Assembly (NCBI GenBank): GCA_958450325.1
Contig: OY288243.1
Span: 67,316,606-67,380,605, forward strand
Direction of reading: 5' to 3'
DNA length: 64,000 bases
From: Agrostemma githago
Lineage: Eukaryota; Streptophyta; Magnoliopsida; Caryophyllales; Caryophyllaceae
Shown: in pieces, positions 21,270 through 33,576 of the stretch
Position numbering within the stretch: position 1 is the stretch's first letter
How the letters are laid out: every line of letters starts with the position of its first letter
The notes under the pieces: generated by a model
Seen by the model: only the letters and a program-made list of their open reading frames with translations
Told to the model about the DNA's origin: nothing
Database searches by the model: none
Made by a program: the position numbers and the translations under genes

Positions 21270-24261
21270 ATGATTCAGAGGATGATATAGCCTTAACTGT
21301 CAATAAGGTTCAACATCCTTTTGAGAAATAGGTTTTACACTCAGGTTGTTCATATCATATGTGTCCACCTCGTGATTGGTTTTCCACTTATGAGAGCTTT
21401 AATGGTGGTAATGTTGTTATGGGAAATGACGTTGTCTGCAAAGTTTCTGGGAAATAGTCAATCAAGATTAAAACATGTGATTGTATGATTCGTACTTTAA
21501 CTGACGTAAGACATGTTCCTTTGTTGAAGAAAATTTCGATATCTCTTTGTGTTCTAGATGAAAGGGGTTTCACTTTTTCGGGTTCAGATGAAACATTGAA
21601 CGATATGCAGGGTTCCAAGGTGATACTTACGGGTATCAAGAGAAATACCTTGTATTTATTGCAAGGTATGACGCTGATAGGTTCTACAGCTGTAGCATCA
21701 GAGGATTGTCACATAGATGAGACTAAGTTATGGCATATGCGACTTGGTCACTTAGGTGAACGAGGGATGCAAATATTATCCAAGAGGGATCTTCTGGGTT
21801 GGTATAAGATGAAGAATCTTAGTTTCTGCGAGCATTGTGTGTTCGGGAAGAAGCATCATGCTAAGTTCGGCAAAGGGGTGCACACTACCAAGGGAACGCT
21901 TGATTATATCCATATTCAGATAATTGGGGTCCTGCTCGCGTAGAGGGTATTGGATTTTGTCACCTTTATAGATGATTTTTCCATGTACACGTGGCTTTAT
22001 TTATTAAAGCACAAGAGTGAGGTTCTTAAAACCTTCATTCAGTGGAAGGCGTTGGTGGAAAATCAAACGGGAAAGAAGATCAAGAGGCTACGAACGAATA
22101 ACGGTCTAGAATTTTGTTTGTCTGAGTTCAATGAGCTTTGCAAGGATAATGGGAATGCTAGGCATCACACCATTAGGGAACACCATAGCAAAATGGTGTT
22201 GCAGAGCGCATGAATCAATCATTGCTTAAGAGAGTTCGGTGCATACTCTCCAATGCAGGGTTGACTAGGAAGTTTTGGGGTGAAGCTGTGAAGACGACCT
22301 TTTACTTGATAAATCGTGCACCTCATATGGGGATTGACTGCAAGACACCTTATGAGGTATGGTCTGGTAACGATGCTGATTATTCATGTATGAAGGTTTT
22401 TGGTTGTTTGGCCTATTATCATGTAAATGAGGGAAAGCTAGAGACGCGAGCCAAAAAGGGTTGCTTTATGGAAAATGGAGATGGAGTTAAGGGATACCGC
22501 ATTTGGTCTCCGTCAGAGAATCGCGTCATCCTTAGCAAGGATGTCACTTTCGATGAAAGCTCTATGTTTGTGTCTTTTGATAATTCAACAAGTCAAGACA
22601 AGAATGATAGTCTCGAGAAACAGGTGGAGCCAGATGTAGCGCCAGCCGTGTTGTTACCAGGAACATCAATCCAGGTTACAAAAGAAGCTCCAGAGACTAC
22701 TCTAGCTGGGGAGGAAAGTCAGCCAGAAGGATCCAGTGTTGATGAACCAGAGGCTTCTGATAGGCGCCCTAAACGGACAATAAGAGAGCCTAGTAGGTTG
22801 ATCAAAGAGATAGAGGAGTGAAGAATTCGTTCCCAAAACTGCTATGCTGAATTGATGGTGGGATATGCACTACAAGTAGCCGACAAAATTGAGTCATCTG
22901 ACCCACTATCTTATAGAGAAGCAGTTTCTAGTGGTGATTCTGCGCAATGGATCACTGTTATGAGTGAGGAGATGGAGTCTCTCCACAAGAACAAGACATG
23001 GGAGCTATTTAATGTGCCACAAGGCAGGAAGGTGGTTGGTTGCAAGTGGGTATTCAAATGGAAAGAAGGAATAATAGAGGGTGAAAGGATCAGATACAAG
23101 ACACGTTTAGTCGCGAAAGGTTTTAGTAAGAAAGAGGTTGACTACAATGAGATCTTTCTCCTGTAGGGCGACACACTTCTATTCGAGTTCTCTTAGCGAT
23201 GGTCGCTCATTATGATCTATAACTAGAACAACTAGATGTGAAAACAACTTTTCTTAATGGGGAGTTAGAGGAAGATATCTTGATGAGTCAGCCAGAGGGG
23301 TTCGAAATTCCGGGAAAAGAGGCCTATGCTTGTAAGTTAAAGAAGTTTATACGGGCTCAAACAATCACCGAGATAGTGGTACAAAAAGTTTGACAACTTT
23401 ATGGTAGGGTATGGCTACAATAGGATTCCTTCTGATTGTTGTGTTTATCATAACAAAATGGAGGATGACTCATATTTATACTTGGTCCTATACGTAGATG
23501 ATATGCTCATAACTGCGAAGAAGATGTCTTATGTTCAAAAGCTCAAGGTACTTCTCAGTTCCGAGTTTGATATGAAAGATTTGGGAGCAGCTAGGAAAAT
23601 TCTCGGCATGGAGATTTATAGAGATCGGGTTCAGAAGAAGCTTTTCTTGTCACAGAAAAGTTATATTTTGAAGGTTTTATCCAGGTTTGGGACGAGTGCT
23701 GCGAAATCTATAAACACTCCATCGGCTGTGAATGTTCAGTTATCTAATTCTTTTGCACCTCAAACTAAAGCTGAGAAGACATACATGTCAGGTGTTTCGT
23801 ATGCTAGTGCAGTTGGTAGCTTGATGTACATTATGGTTTGCACGAGGCCTGATATTGCGTATGCTGTTAGTGTTGTAAGCAGGTTTATGGATCAACCTGG
23901 CCGCGAACACTGGCAACAAGTTAAGCGGATATTCCGCTATTTGAGGAGAACGACAGATGTCGGTCTCAGATATTGGTGTGATACAAGCAACGTGTTTGGT
24001 GATGAGTTATTCTGATTCTGATTATTCAGCAGATGTAGATGTTAGAAGATCGATGACTGGCTATATATACACTCTTGGTGGATCTACTGTTACCTGGAAG
24101 GCTACTCTACAGCCGTCTGTTACTTTGTCAACAACAGAGGGTGAGTACATGGCTTTAACTGAAGCGGCCAAGGAGGGTATTTGGTTGAAATGGTTACATA
24201 GCGATTTTGGGTTACATCATGATCAAGCAGTTATGTACTGTGATAGCTTAAGCGATATATG
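21270..24261 (+). pseudogene. Copia pol relic (PR, INT, RT, RNase H 5' part)
   Basis: In order: protease with LHSGCS at 21335-21352, where the catalytic Asp of DSG is His; gag_pre-integrase zinc region (WHMRLGHLG ... CEHCVFGK, 21730-21850); integrase core with RTNNGLEF at about 22100, where the usual second catalytic Asp is Asn; a broken NG-ERMNQ region at 22190-22225; reverse transcriptase from AQWITVMSEEMESL (22945) to LVLYVDDMLITA (23485-23520); RNase H with YSDSDYSAD (24010) and STTEGEYMAL (24130). Stops or frameshifts occur near 21330, 21940, 22200, 22820, 23165, 23390 and 24010. The frame ends at codons for CDSLSDIC, where the next element entered. Confidence 0.92.
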
Positions 24262-26394
24262 TGTAATACCCGTCGTATATTACGAGCATGTCCTATTTAA
24301 GACGGGTCTATTTAATGGGTAGTAGTATATATATAGTTGGTTAATCCATTTAGTTTAACCTATTTCGTTAAATCAGTCCTAATACCGTATATCGTATAAC
24401 CGTTTCCGAGTACAACTTATAAACCCTTAGTAATATGGAGTGATAATAATAATAGTAATAATACTTAATATAGTGGTATGCATCTAGGTTAACATGCGCA
24501 TAACCCTACGCCTACTTTCGGTCGTTCTTCTTCAATATTCCCGCAGCCCCACCATCATCAACTTTCTTACCACCTTCATCAAACCACGAAACACCATACG
24601 TAGCCGTCTCCCTGGTGCGCCTGCAACCACCCGAACCCCCATGTTTTCCTTGTCGTTGTAAGACCCTCACACACACACTAGGTACCTTCTCCGTCTTGGT
24701 CTCCTCATGCTAAGAACGAGGCCCGATGAAGTTAGCCCTTGTCGTGGTGGTGCAACTAGGTCAGATACTGTTTGGCTTCATTTATATTTTTTTCATGTTA
24801 GTTTCATCATCATTACTTTCGTATCGCTACGAGTCTTCTTAGTTTCTCTTTACAATGTGTCGTGCATATGGAGTTTTTATTCTCATCGTATCATTGTCGA
24901 TGTACCCTGTTGTGCTCATAATGTCTGTCGTTCTTGTGGGTCGGTCAAAGAATAAACCTTAGGTTCAATTCTCTCGTTTGAGGTTAGTAGGTCTGAACTT
25001 GGGAGGTTGCGGCTGTTTAAAGTCATAGAGTCGGGGATGTAGGTTGCTGACATGGGTTGACGATGTAGGTCGTGTCATTGGTTGATGAGTGGTACCGGCG
25101 GTGTCGGGTGAGTCACAGTGTTGACTGTGCTCTGTTGTTTGTTCCGTCTTATTGTTGTGCGTGTTGTTGTAGTTCTCGGATATTGTTGCTGTTGTCGAGA
25201 TTATTGCGTGCTGTTGTCGGCCTTATCGTTATTGTTGTAGTAGTGTATTATTGGAGGTGTAGTGTTGTCGTGTTACTCGTGTATTATCGTTGTACAATTT
25301 CTGTGTGGTCGGATTATGAGGGAGTCGTGTATTGTGGTTATGGGATGAAGTTGGGTCGGTCGATGTTGCTAGGGTGGTATAGTTAATTATAGTGGTATCG
25401 GTTTCATTTTATAATTTAGCTAGGTCGAGTCGGTTTCATTTTATAATTAATTACGTTATGTTCGATATTAATTTAAATATATATTATTTTATTAGGATCA
25501 GACTTCGTGGTGAGTTGTACTACAGGAGCTATGTGAATTGCTGATTAGGTAAGGTTTTCCTTACTTAGAATATGTTTATATTATGATTCATGTATGAGCT
25601 ACGAGTACGATGTGATATCGTGCTAATGAGAATGAGATGTTGAATAATGATGGTGGAATGATTGATGAATATTGATATACTGGAGTTGGTGAGGCTAGCC
25701 TTAGACCTAGCCGGGGCCCTTGATCACGGTCCTCTCCCTGATTTCTCCTCGCGGGTTGCTGAACCTGCGGGGGGTGTGGACACTCGGAATGAAAGGGCCT
25801 GCCAGAAGAGTTGACACGAGAATATTGATATGGTACCGTGATGGTACTGAATGTGGAGATGAGATTATTGATTGGTATCGTGATGGTACCGGGAATGTGG
25901 AGATGATATTAATGATTGGTACCGATGATGGTACTAAGACGGTTGAGATTGAATGTTTTATATTACGTAGCTGTGTTATAAAGTCAGCATGTTCTAACCG
26001 TTTTCTCTGTCTATATTGTCACCCTATTTTATTGGGGCCTATGATGATCCAATTGATATTTTCGATCAATTGGGGAGCAGTCTATAATGCAGGCTATGTC
26101 TATCGTGATGTGTTTGGATGTTGGGATGCTTGTACGGGATTGGGGTGAACGCGATTATGATCCTGGTCGTAGCACGGGTTAATGCCTATGCATTCCTGTT
26201 TATATAGATTGTATAGCTACCGCTGTGTAACCAGAGTTTTATTAGTTAATGAGTTGTAATCTTTTAAATCAAATGGTCGGTTGGCATTCCATGTTGTATT
26301 GTAATGAGCTACTACCTCGAGAAACCGAGATGGTAACACCTTTATTTATTCAGGAATGTCTTGATAAGGCTCTTGGGTAAATGAAGATGTTACA
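24262..26394 (+). repeat. 5' LTR of the LARD-like element
   Basis: 2133 bp. It matches the 3' LTR from about 24445 onward, while the first ~185 bases do not. It contains a ~42 bp minisatellite at 25829-25935 with about 2.5 units. Open frames inside (for example at 24707, 25072, 25720) lack motifs and are not conserved as proteins between the LTRs. Confidence 0.85.
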
Positions 26395-26397
26395 AAG

Positions 26398-26409
26398 TGG
26401 TATTAGAGC
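26398..26409 (+). other. Primer-binding site of the LARD-like element
   Basis: TGGTATTAGAGC, one mismatch to the initiator-Met tRNA site, three bases after the LTR end. It fixes the plus orientation. Confidence 0.75.
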
Positions 26410-29049
26410 GATCGATCATGGAGCCTGAATAATTGAACCTAGGAAAATAAAATGAACCCCTGTGATGGACCATCAAGAGCCTCCTAAAATTCGGTTGAGG
26501 AGACGTCCTTATACTAACCCGGGTCCTCCTGGTCTTGACCCGGTAACCGCGTGTGAGAAATGAGATGGGTATATATTAGGAAGGGATACGTTGTGATGTA
26601 ATGAATGTCTTGCGATGCTTGTCTATGATAACTGATTGCGATGTTTGATGCGTATGACGTGGTGAACTTTATGAGCTGAGGTGTGGCTGGTATGTCGTTA
26701 AGGTGTTAGAATGGTATAATAGTTGGTACGATGCCATATGAGTTATATGTTAGATACGTAAGGTCGAAATAGGAGTCAATCATCCTTGAGGAGGGAGAAC
26801 GGTCATAGACAGGGTTGTTAGTAATGTAGGGTACACGTACCACGTGGGTAAGCGATATTTACATTGAATATCACGTTATATCACATGGGTGTTTGTACGT
26901 AGTAGTGTCGTAAGCATTAAACGAGTTTAATTAGTCGGGTTTGTGGTAATCTATGTCTATCTAAAATAGAAATAATATACTGTAGTTTTTTCACGTTACT
27001 GTAAAGGAGATTGATACCTGGTGATGGTATGTTTACTGTAATAATTGAATGTCATAATTGAATGTTATTCAAAAATACCTGGATACTTGCATTCTGCTTC
27101 TAGTATTATATGTATCCTTGCCAATGTAATGTACCAGTTGCCTTCATGTTAACTAGAATCGGTATCTACAAGTTTAATGGTGTCGTGACGTATTAATGGA
27201 GCTTTGTCGCATATGAACCATGTACGAGTTAATGAGACCAATAGTTGAACAATGTAAGACTACTTGAGGTCCGTTTTGAGTTAATGTGAGTTACTTGCTT
27301 TATATCGATCTGAGTAGTCCTTATTGGTCCTCATCGTTCTCTCGTAAGTACGTAAATGAAGTTGTCTACTAATTGATTCTTGAAAACGTATGTGGTATCT
27401 GGAATTATGTCGATCTGTTTGTATTATAGAAGCAATAATTATATAAATGCGTCGTTTTCATTTCACCATGATTAATACAATGAGTGATTAACAAGATAAA
27501 GTGTGGAATCAAATTTTGTTTATTACTTGAATTTAAGTACGTGTTATTAAAATAATATATCTGTGGTAACGTATTCACTAATGTGAAATTCTGTCAACTC
27601 ACTTGAATATTTGTGTTTCGTTTTGAGTTTATATGCTTCCTTGTCAATTTGATAGGTTCTGAGTCGTACCTTGTTATTAATTTCTATTCTTGATAGTTTA
27701 ACTGAGTATTTGTAAAAACCTGTGTTGAGTTAATGACATACACATTTACAACACTTTATCTAACCGGAATAATGTGTTTATTGAGTTATATTTTGATGGC
27801 CTAAACAAACATGCTTGCTAACCGTACATGTCGAGATAATGTCAGAACAACTTAAAACACCTTCGTTAATAGGAATAACGTGTTACTGAATTGCTCCACC
27901 TGTTTACAGTGTCTATTTTACAAAAGTTTGAAAATAGACTCATGTTTATTTTAAGTCTAATTATTTAGTGTAGAATTTCGAGATTTAAACCAAAGTACTT
28001 CAACCTATTTTATAGTGGTCAAGTTTTGATTATACACCTTACCTAGAGGTTAAATTACCATTGAATATTTTACCTATGAAGAGTTTGGATAATGTTGGAA
28101 CCTGGGTTTGCTCAAACATAGGATTTGAAACTCGTTTTATCAATCGAAACTTTTGAAGGTCAAATCTGCCAGTTCATGAAAATGATTTTGCAAATCACTG
28201 TTATATTTGGAATTTGAAAATGGTTTTAACTAGAAAGTTGTAGAGCGCTATCTTTCGAATCTAATCCCACTGAATTTACACTGTTTTGAGTACGATGATT
28301 TAAAAGTGTCTAAATCCACTGAATGATCACTGTTTCGCCTTGTTCAAAGTGAATGCACTAATGTGAAAGTGTCTGCCTTATCGTATGCTGTAATAGAGTT
28401 AAACTTATATGTTAATGATGAATTCAGAGTAAATTCGAGTCGCGAGAGGTTACACTAGTTCATGTTGCATAATTGCCTTAACCTAGATCTTACGGATTAG
28501 ATGTGTTGTTGGCTGATAAATTTCTCATGGTCATAAGTTGTTTATGTGATAAAGAACATCGGTACATGTATTCATAAGTGGGAGTCGTTCCAATGCGAAA
28601 TCAAGAAAGGTCGAGTCGTCAAACAACGAACCGAGTGCTCAACTTATGTGGACTTAAACATTACATCAATTTTCATATTTTTGTGGTAACAATGTAAAGA
28701 ATTTGGACATGTTTGGTGAACAAGTAAAATGTTGGTTTTAATTAATCTTACATCTCTGATAAGTTCCCCGTCTTTACTTATTGGTTGATGAGTAACGTAT
28801 GCCTGGAGGAATAAATGCTTATAATGTCTACGTGTGGATTGTTGCTCCTAAGTCGTATGTTAGTGTTTACATTTAAAAGTTATGCAAACATAATACATGA
28901 ACTATCTGGTCGGTTGTTGCAATTACGAGGAATAAATGTCACCTGCTAATCGTGTCAAGTCTTGAAGTTGTTAATGGGTTATCTAAGAGCGTCCAGTTGT
29001 GTTGTTGTTTTGCCATGATGATTATATTGTGTCCTATGCTTTCTCTCAG

Positions 29050-29102
<53 letters not shown>

Positions 29103-30436
29103 ATGTGAGTCCAAACTGGTTAAAAATACAACCGTGTCAGCGAGTGATCATAATATGGATTGGGGAGTACGTGTCTTAATGATAAAATCTAGTCTTGAAA
29201 TATAGTGAGGGGATGTCATGAGAATACGGAGTCGTTTAAATCACTTGTTAGAACGTCGCAATAATGGTTGTTAACGAGTCTAACTGTGTAAATAAGAGTG
29301 ACATAAGGATAACAGATATAACGATGGTACATGGATCTAAATTAATAAACAGTGAAGGGTCAAATAAATACATGATAAAGTAGTAGTAACAAAACTGAGG
29401 GGAGACATACGTACTTCCATGTTTGCCAGGTCCAAGTTATAAAATCCGCTCAGACTAGCTATGTTATGAGAATTGAGCCCTATGTCACCAAGTTTTAGGG
29501 CCAAAGATGGCGTCAACCAAAATAGTTGGGGTCGAAGGTATATCCGTCAATTCATTTTTCATCACTTATGTTTCGAGGTCAACAGGTCGGGTTATAGTTA
29601 AAGGTGGTAACATCACGATCACGAGTTTATGCATTAAAGTGTTAAAAGTGTCATGTCACTAGGTATCACGTCCAAAGTGTTGAGCAAACCGTCTTTGTAT
29701 GACATAATGGTTTTACTTGGGGGATAGTAGTGGTGTCCATGCGTGTAAGTACGTCTTGGAAGGAGGGTTCGCGTAAGTCTGTAAAGTTACAAGTGTATTA
29801 GTTGTTGTCTGCCGGCATATGAAATGAGTCATCACAAGTAGAATGAGGTTAAACATTGTGGTACTAATAGGTGGTCTGTTTATCTTAGATTATGTGAGTG
29901 CGATATACGACAATAAATATGCAAATAGTCTGTTGGTACTTATGATGAACAATGAGAACAATCTAAGAAAGAATGTCGACAATTGTTAGTAAAAAGAGAA
30001 TTTAGGTTGTGAAATGTGGATGAATGTGGGGATAGGTAGGAAATGTAGAAACCCCTCATGACCAGTTGATAGGTGGGTACGTTGAGATATATAGATTAAA
30101 CACGAATGAGCTGATGCGTTAGGCATGATGCCCAAAAGAGTTAGAGGTTGTGAGTTGACCAAGTGATGTTATGTATATGATAAATGTGTTGAAAATCATT
30201 ATGCTGGATCGCATGAGTTGATTGCAAATATTACTGAATTACTCACCCTTGGTCATAACTTACAAGTATATTTGTTTAAAAAGTTTACAATGGTGTCCTA
30301 TGATAACTGAATAACGTATATATGATAAGATCGAGAAAGAGTAATCTCGGTAGTGTTAAGATAATAATGTCGTAATATATTTGAGGTGGTGGGTAAATTA
30401 AAGTAAGTACAGACTTAGTGAACTTCGGGGCGAAGT
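26410..30436 (+). other. Non-coding core of the LARD-like element
   Basis: About 4 kb with no gag, protease, RT, RNase H or integrase motif in any frame. A 32-codon frame at 26465-26563 (MDHQEPPKIRLRRRPY...) could be the relic of a gag start, as it lies just after the primer site. A (TA)n(TG)n microsatellite is at 29050-29097. Nothing else is recognisable. Confidence 0.75.
29050..29097. repeat. (TA)n(TG)n microsatellite
   Basis: About 8 TA units followed by about 16 TG units. Confidence 0.95.
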
Positions 30437-30456
30437 TTCTTTCAAGGAGGGTAGAA
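30437..30456 (+). other. Polypurine tract of the LARD-like element
   Basis: AAGGAGGGTAGAA immediately precedes the TGTCATACCC start of the 3' LTR. Confidence 0.7.
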
Positions 30457-32423
30457 TGTCATACCCCGTTATTCTTCCTATTGTATGTTTGCTTAGGAAC
30501 CGTGTCAGTCGTCTCGTAATAAGTTGTAATAGTTATCGTTAGTTGTAACTTGTAAGTACGTGAATAGTTAGTTAGTACGTGATGTAAATACAACAGTTAA
30601 TTATATGATAATAGTAACAATACTTAATATAGTGGTATACAGCTAGGTTAACATGCGCATAACCCTACACCTACTTTCGGTCGTTCTTCTTCAACATTCC
30701 CGCAGCCCCACCATCATCAACTTTCTTACCACCTTCATCAAACCACGAAACACCATATGTAGTCGTCTCCCTGGTGCGCCTGCAACCACCCGAACCCCCA
30801 TGTTTCCCTTGTCGTTGTAAGACCCTCACACAGTAGTACCTTATCCGTCTAGGTCTCCTCGTGGTAAGAACGAGGCCCGATGAAGTTAGCCCTTGCCTTG
30901 GTGGTGCAACTAGGTCTGATACTGCTTGGCTTCATTTATATTGTTTTCATGTTAGTTTCATCGTCATTACTTTCGTGTCGCTACGTGTCTTCTTGGTTTC
31001 TCTTTACATTGTGTCGTACATATGGAGTTTTTATTCTCATCGTATCATTGCCGATGTACCCTGTTGTGCTCATAATGTTTGTCGTTCTTGTGGGTCGGTC
31101 ATAGAATGAACCTTAGGTTCGATTCTCTCGTTTGAGGTTAGCAGGTCTGAACTCGGGAGGTTGCAGCTGTTTCCTGTCATAGAGTCGGGGATGTAGGTTG
31201 TTGATATGGGTTGACGATGTAGGTCGTGTCATTGGTTGATGCGTGGTACCGGTGGTGTCGGGTGAGTCGTAGTGTTGACTGTACGCTGTTGTTTGTTCTC
31301 GTCTTATTGTTGGTGCGTGATGTCGTACGTAGTTCTCGGATATTGTTGCGGTTGTCGAGATTATTGCGTGCCATTGTCGGCCTTATCATTATTGTTGTAT
31401 TAGTGTTGTTATTGGAAGTGTAGTGTTGTCGTTTTACTCGTGTATTATCGTTGTACAATTTCTGTGTGGTCAGGTTATGAGGGAGTCGTGTATTGTGGTT
31501 ATGGGATGAAGTTGGGTCAGTCGATGTTGCTAGGGTGGTATAGTTAATTATAGTGGTACCGGTTTCATTTTATAATTTAGCTAGGTCGGGTCGGTTTCAT
31601 TTTATAATTAATTACGTTAGGTTCAATATTAATTTAAATATATATTAATTTATTAGGATCGGACTTTGTGGTGAGTTGTGCTACTGGAGTTGTGTGAATT
31701 GCTGATTAGGTAAGGTTTTCCTTAGTTAGAATACGTTTATATTATGCTGCATGTATGAGCTACGAGTACGATGTGATATCGTGCTAATGAGAATGAGATG
31801 TTGAATAATGATGGTGGAATGATTGATGAATATTGATGTATTGGAGTTGGTGAGGCTAGCTTTAGACCTAGCCGGAGCCCTTGATCACGGTCCCCTCGCG
31901 GATTGCTGAACCTGCGGGGGTGTGCACTGTCGGAATGAAAGGGCCTGCCAGAAGAGTTGAGATGAAAATATTGATATGGTACCTTGATGGTACTGAATGT
32001 GGAGATGAGATTATTGATTGGTATCGTGATGGTACCGGCCGGGAATGTGGAGATGTTATTATTGATTGGTACCGATAATAGTACTGAATGTGGAGATGAG
32101 ATTATTGATTGGTATCGTGATGGAACCGGGAATGTGGAGATGATATTATTGATTGGTACCGATGATGGTACTAAGACGGTTGAGATTGAATGTTTTATAT
32201 TATGTACCTGTGTTATAAAGTCAGCATATTCTAGCCGTTTTCTCTGTCTATATTGTCACTCTATTTTATTGGGGCCTATGATGATCCAATTGATATTTCC
32301 AATCAATTGGGGAGCAGTCTATAATGCGGGCTATGTATATCGTGATGTGTTTGGATGTTGGGATGCTTGTACAGGATTGGGGTGAACGCGATTATGATCC
32401 TGCACTACAAGAAAAACAGTCCC

Positions 32424-32670
32424 AGGCGTCCGCTATTTTGGCGTCCTGGGCATATGGACGCCCACATGGCGTCTGAAAATACTTCCGGGCGTCCACCGTC
32501 AGACGCCAAACTTGGCGTCCGACTGAGTTTGGAGGACGAAATTCAGACCAACAGGCGTCCACAGACGGACGCCATATACCCCAAATGGCGTCCACTGTCG
32601 GACGCCAAAGAGAAAGTACGGGCGTCCACCTGGCGTCCGATAGTGGACGCCCGTCCGTTTGTGTTCGGCG
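32424..32670. repeat. CACTA 5' subterminal repeat region
   Basis: About ten copies of the core GGCGTCC or its complement GGACGCC, often paired as palindromes such as TGGCGTCCACTGTCGGACGC. In En/Spm-type elements such repeats are the binding sites of TnpA. Confidence 0.85.
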
Positions 32671-33576
32671 ACAAATACCCGCCCACCCCCCTCTCCCCCT
32701 TCACTCTCTAAAAATTTTTTTATCTCTCTACACTCTCTCCACACTCCCTCGCCGATTCCCTTTGAAATTCCTCCCCAATTTTCATTCTTTTTCTTAATTT
32801 GTGGTATGTTTTCTTACTTTACTTGGTTCTTATTCATTATAATTAGTTCTTATTTTTGATTGTTATCGTTATTTATTGATAGTTTGCTCGTTAATATTGT
32901 TTAGGTATAAAATTCGATTAGGTTGATTAGTTTAGCCCAAATTCGCTTAGGTTGATTAGTTTAGTTGAAATTTGATTAGGTAGATTAGATTTTCCCATCA
33001 CAATTATGAATAGGGTTTGATGAAATTGGTTGAATTGAGCTAGAATCACCTCTAGGGCCTTCCGTGAGGTTTTGTGTGACTTAGGACGGACCAAATGGTG
33101 TCGTATTAATGCCGGATTTTCCCGAAACCACTTCTATCCTGATTTGGGTTGTAAGTAGGTGTTCGCGGCGCTTTTGGAAATTTGATATCTGCATTCGAAA
33201 ATTTGACCCTTTTTTGACCTGTTTAAGCTATTTCTGTCTGACCTGAGCCATGAATTGTTGTGTTTTGTTCGGTTGAATTTGGATTACATTGATAAATTAG
33301 CTACAATTTTTGTAAATTGGGATTAAATTGTGATTACATTTGTGATTAAATTCGGTGACTAATTTTTGTCAATTAAAAATTAATAAGAGAGTTGCAAATT
33401 TAAAAAATGGGTTTACTTTGACGTATTAAGTTAAATTGAGGACACTCAGCTATGGAAATGAAGTTAGAGAAATTAAGTTTAAGTTAAGTGGTGATTAAAT
33501 TTTCGTTTAGTAAGTTCTAAATTAAGTTACGGAAATTAAACTTTTATTTGTTATATATATTTTTTGAACATAGAAA
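32671..33576 (+). promoter_or_regulatory. Promoter/leader region of the CACTA genes
   Basis: A pyrimidine-rich leader (about 32680-32795) follows the subterminal repeats. A possible leader intron runs from GTATGTT at 32804 to the acceptor ACATAG ending at 33573, three bases before the transposase ATG. This is inferred from splice-like ends only. No clear TATA box was found. Confidence 0.4.

Noticed and set aside
24707..26148. Open frames of 80-140 codons in the LARD-like LTRs, recurring at 30861-32385
   Set aside because: The recurrence is due to the LTR pair; frames shift between copies and part of them translates a minisatellite.
32355..32711. Open frames across the CACTA 5' subterminal region
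   Set aside because: They translate the GGCGTCC palindromes and cross the transposon junction.
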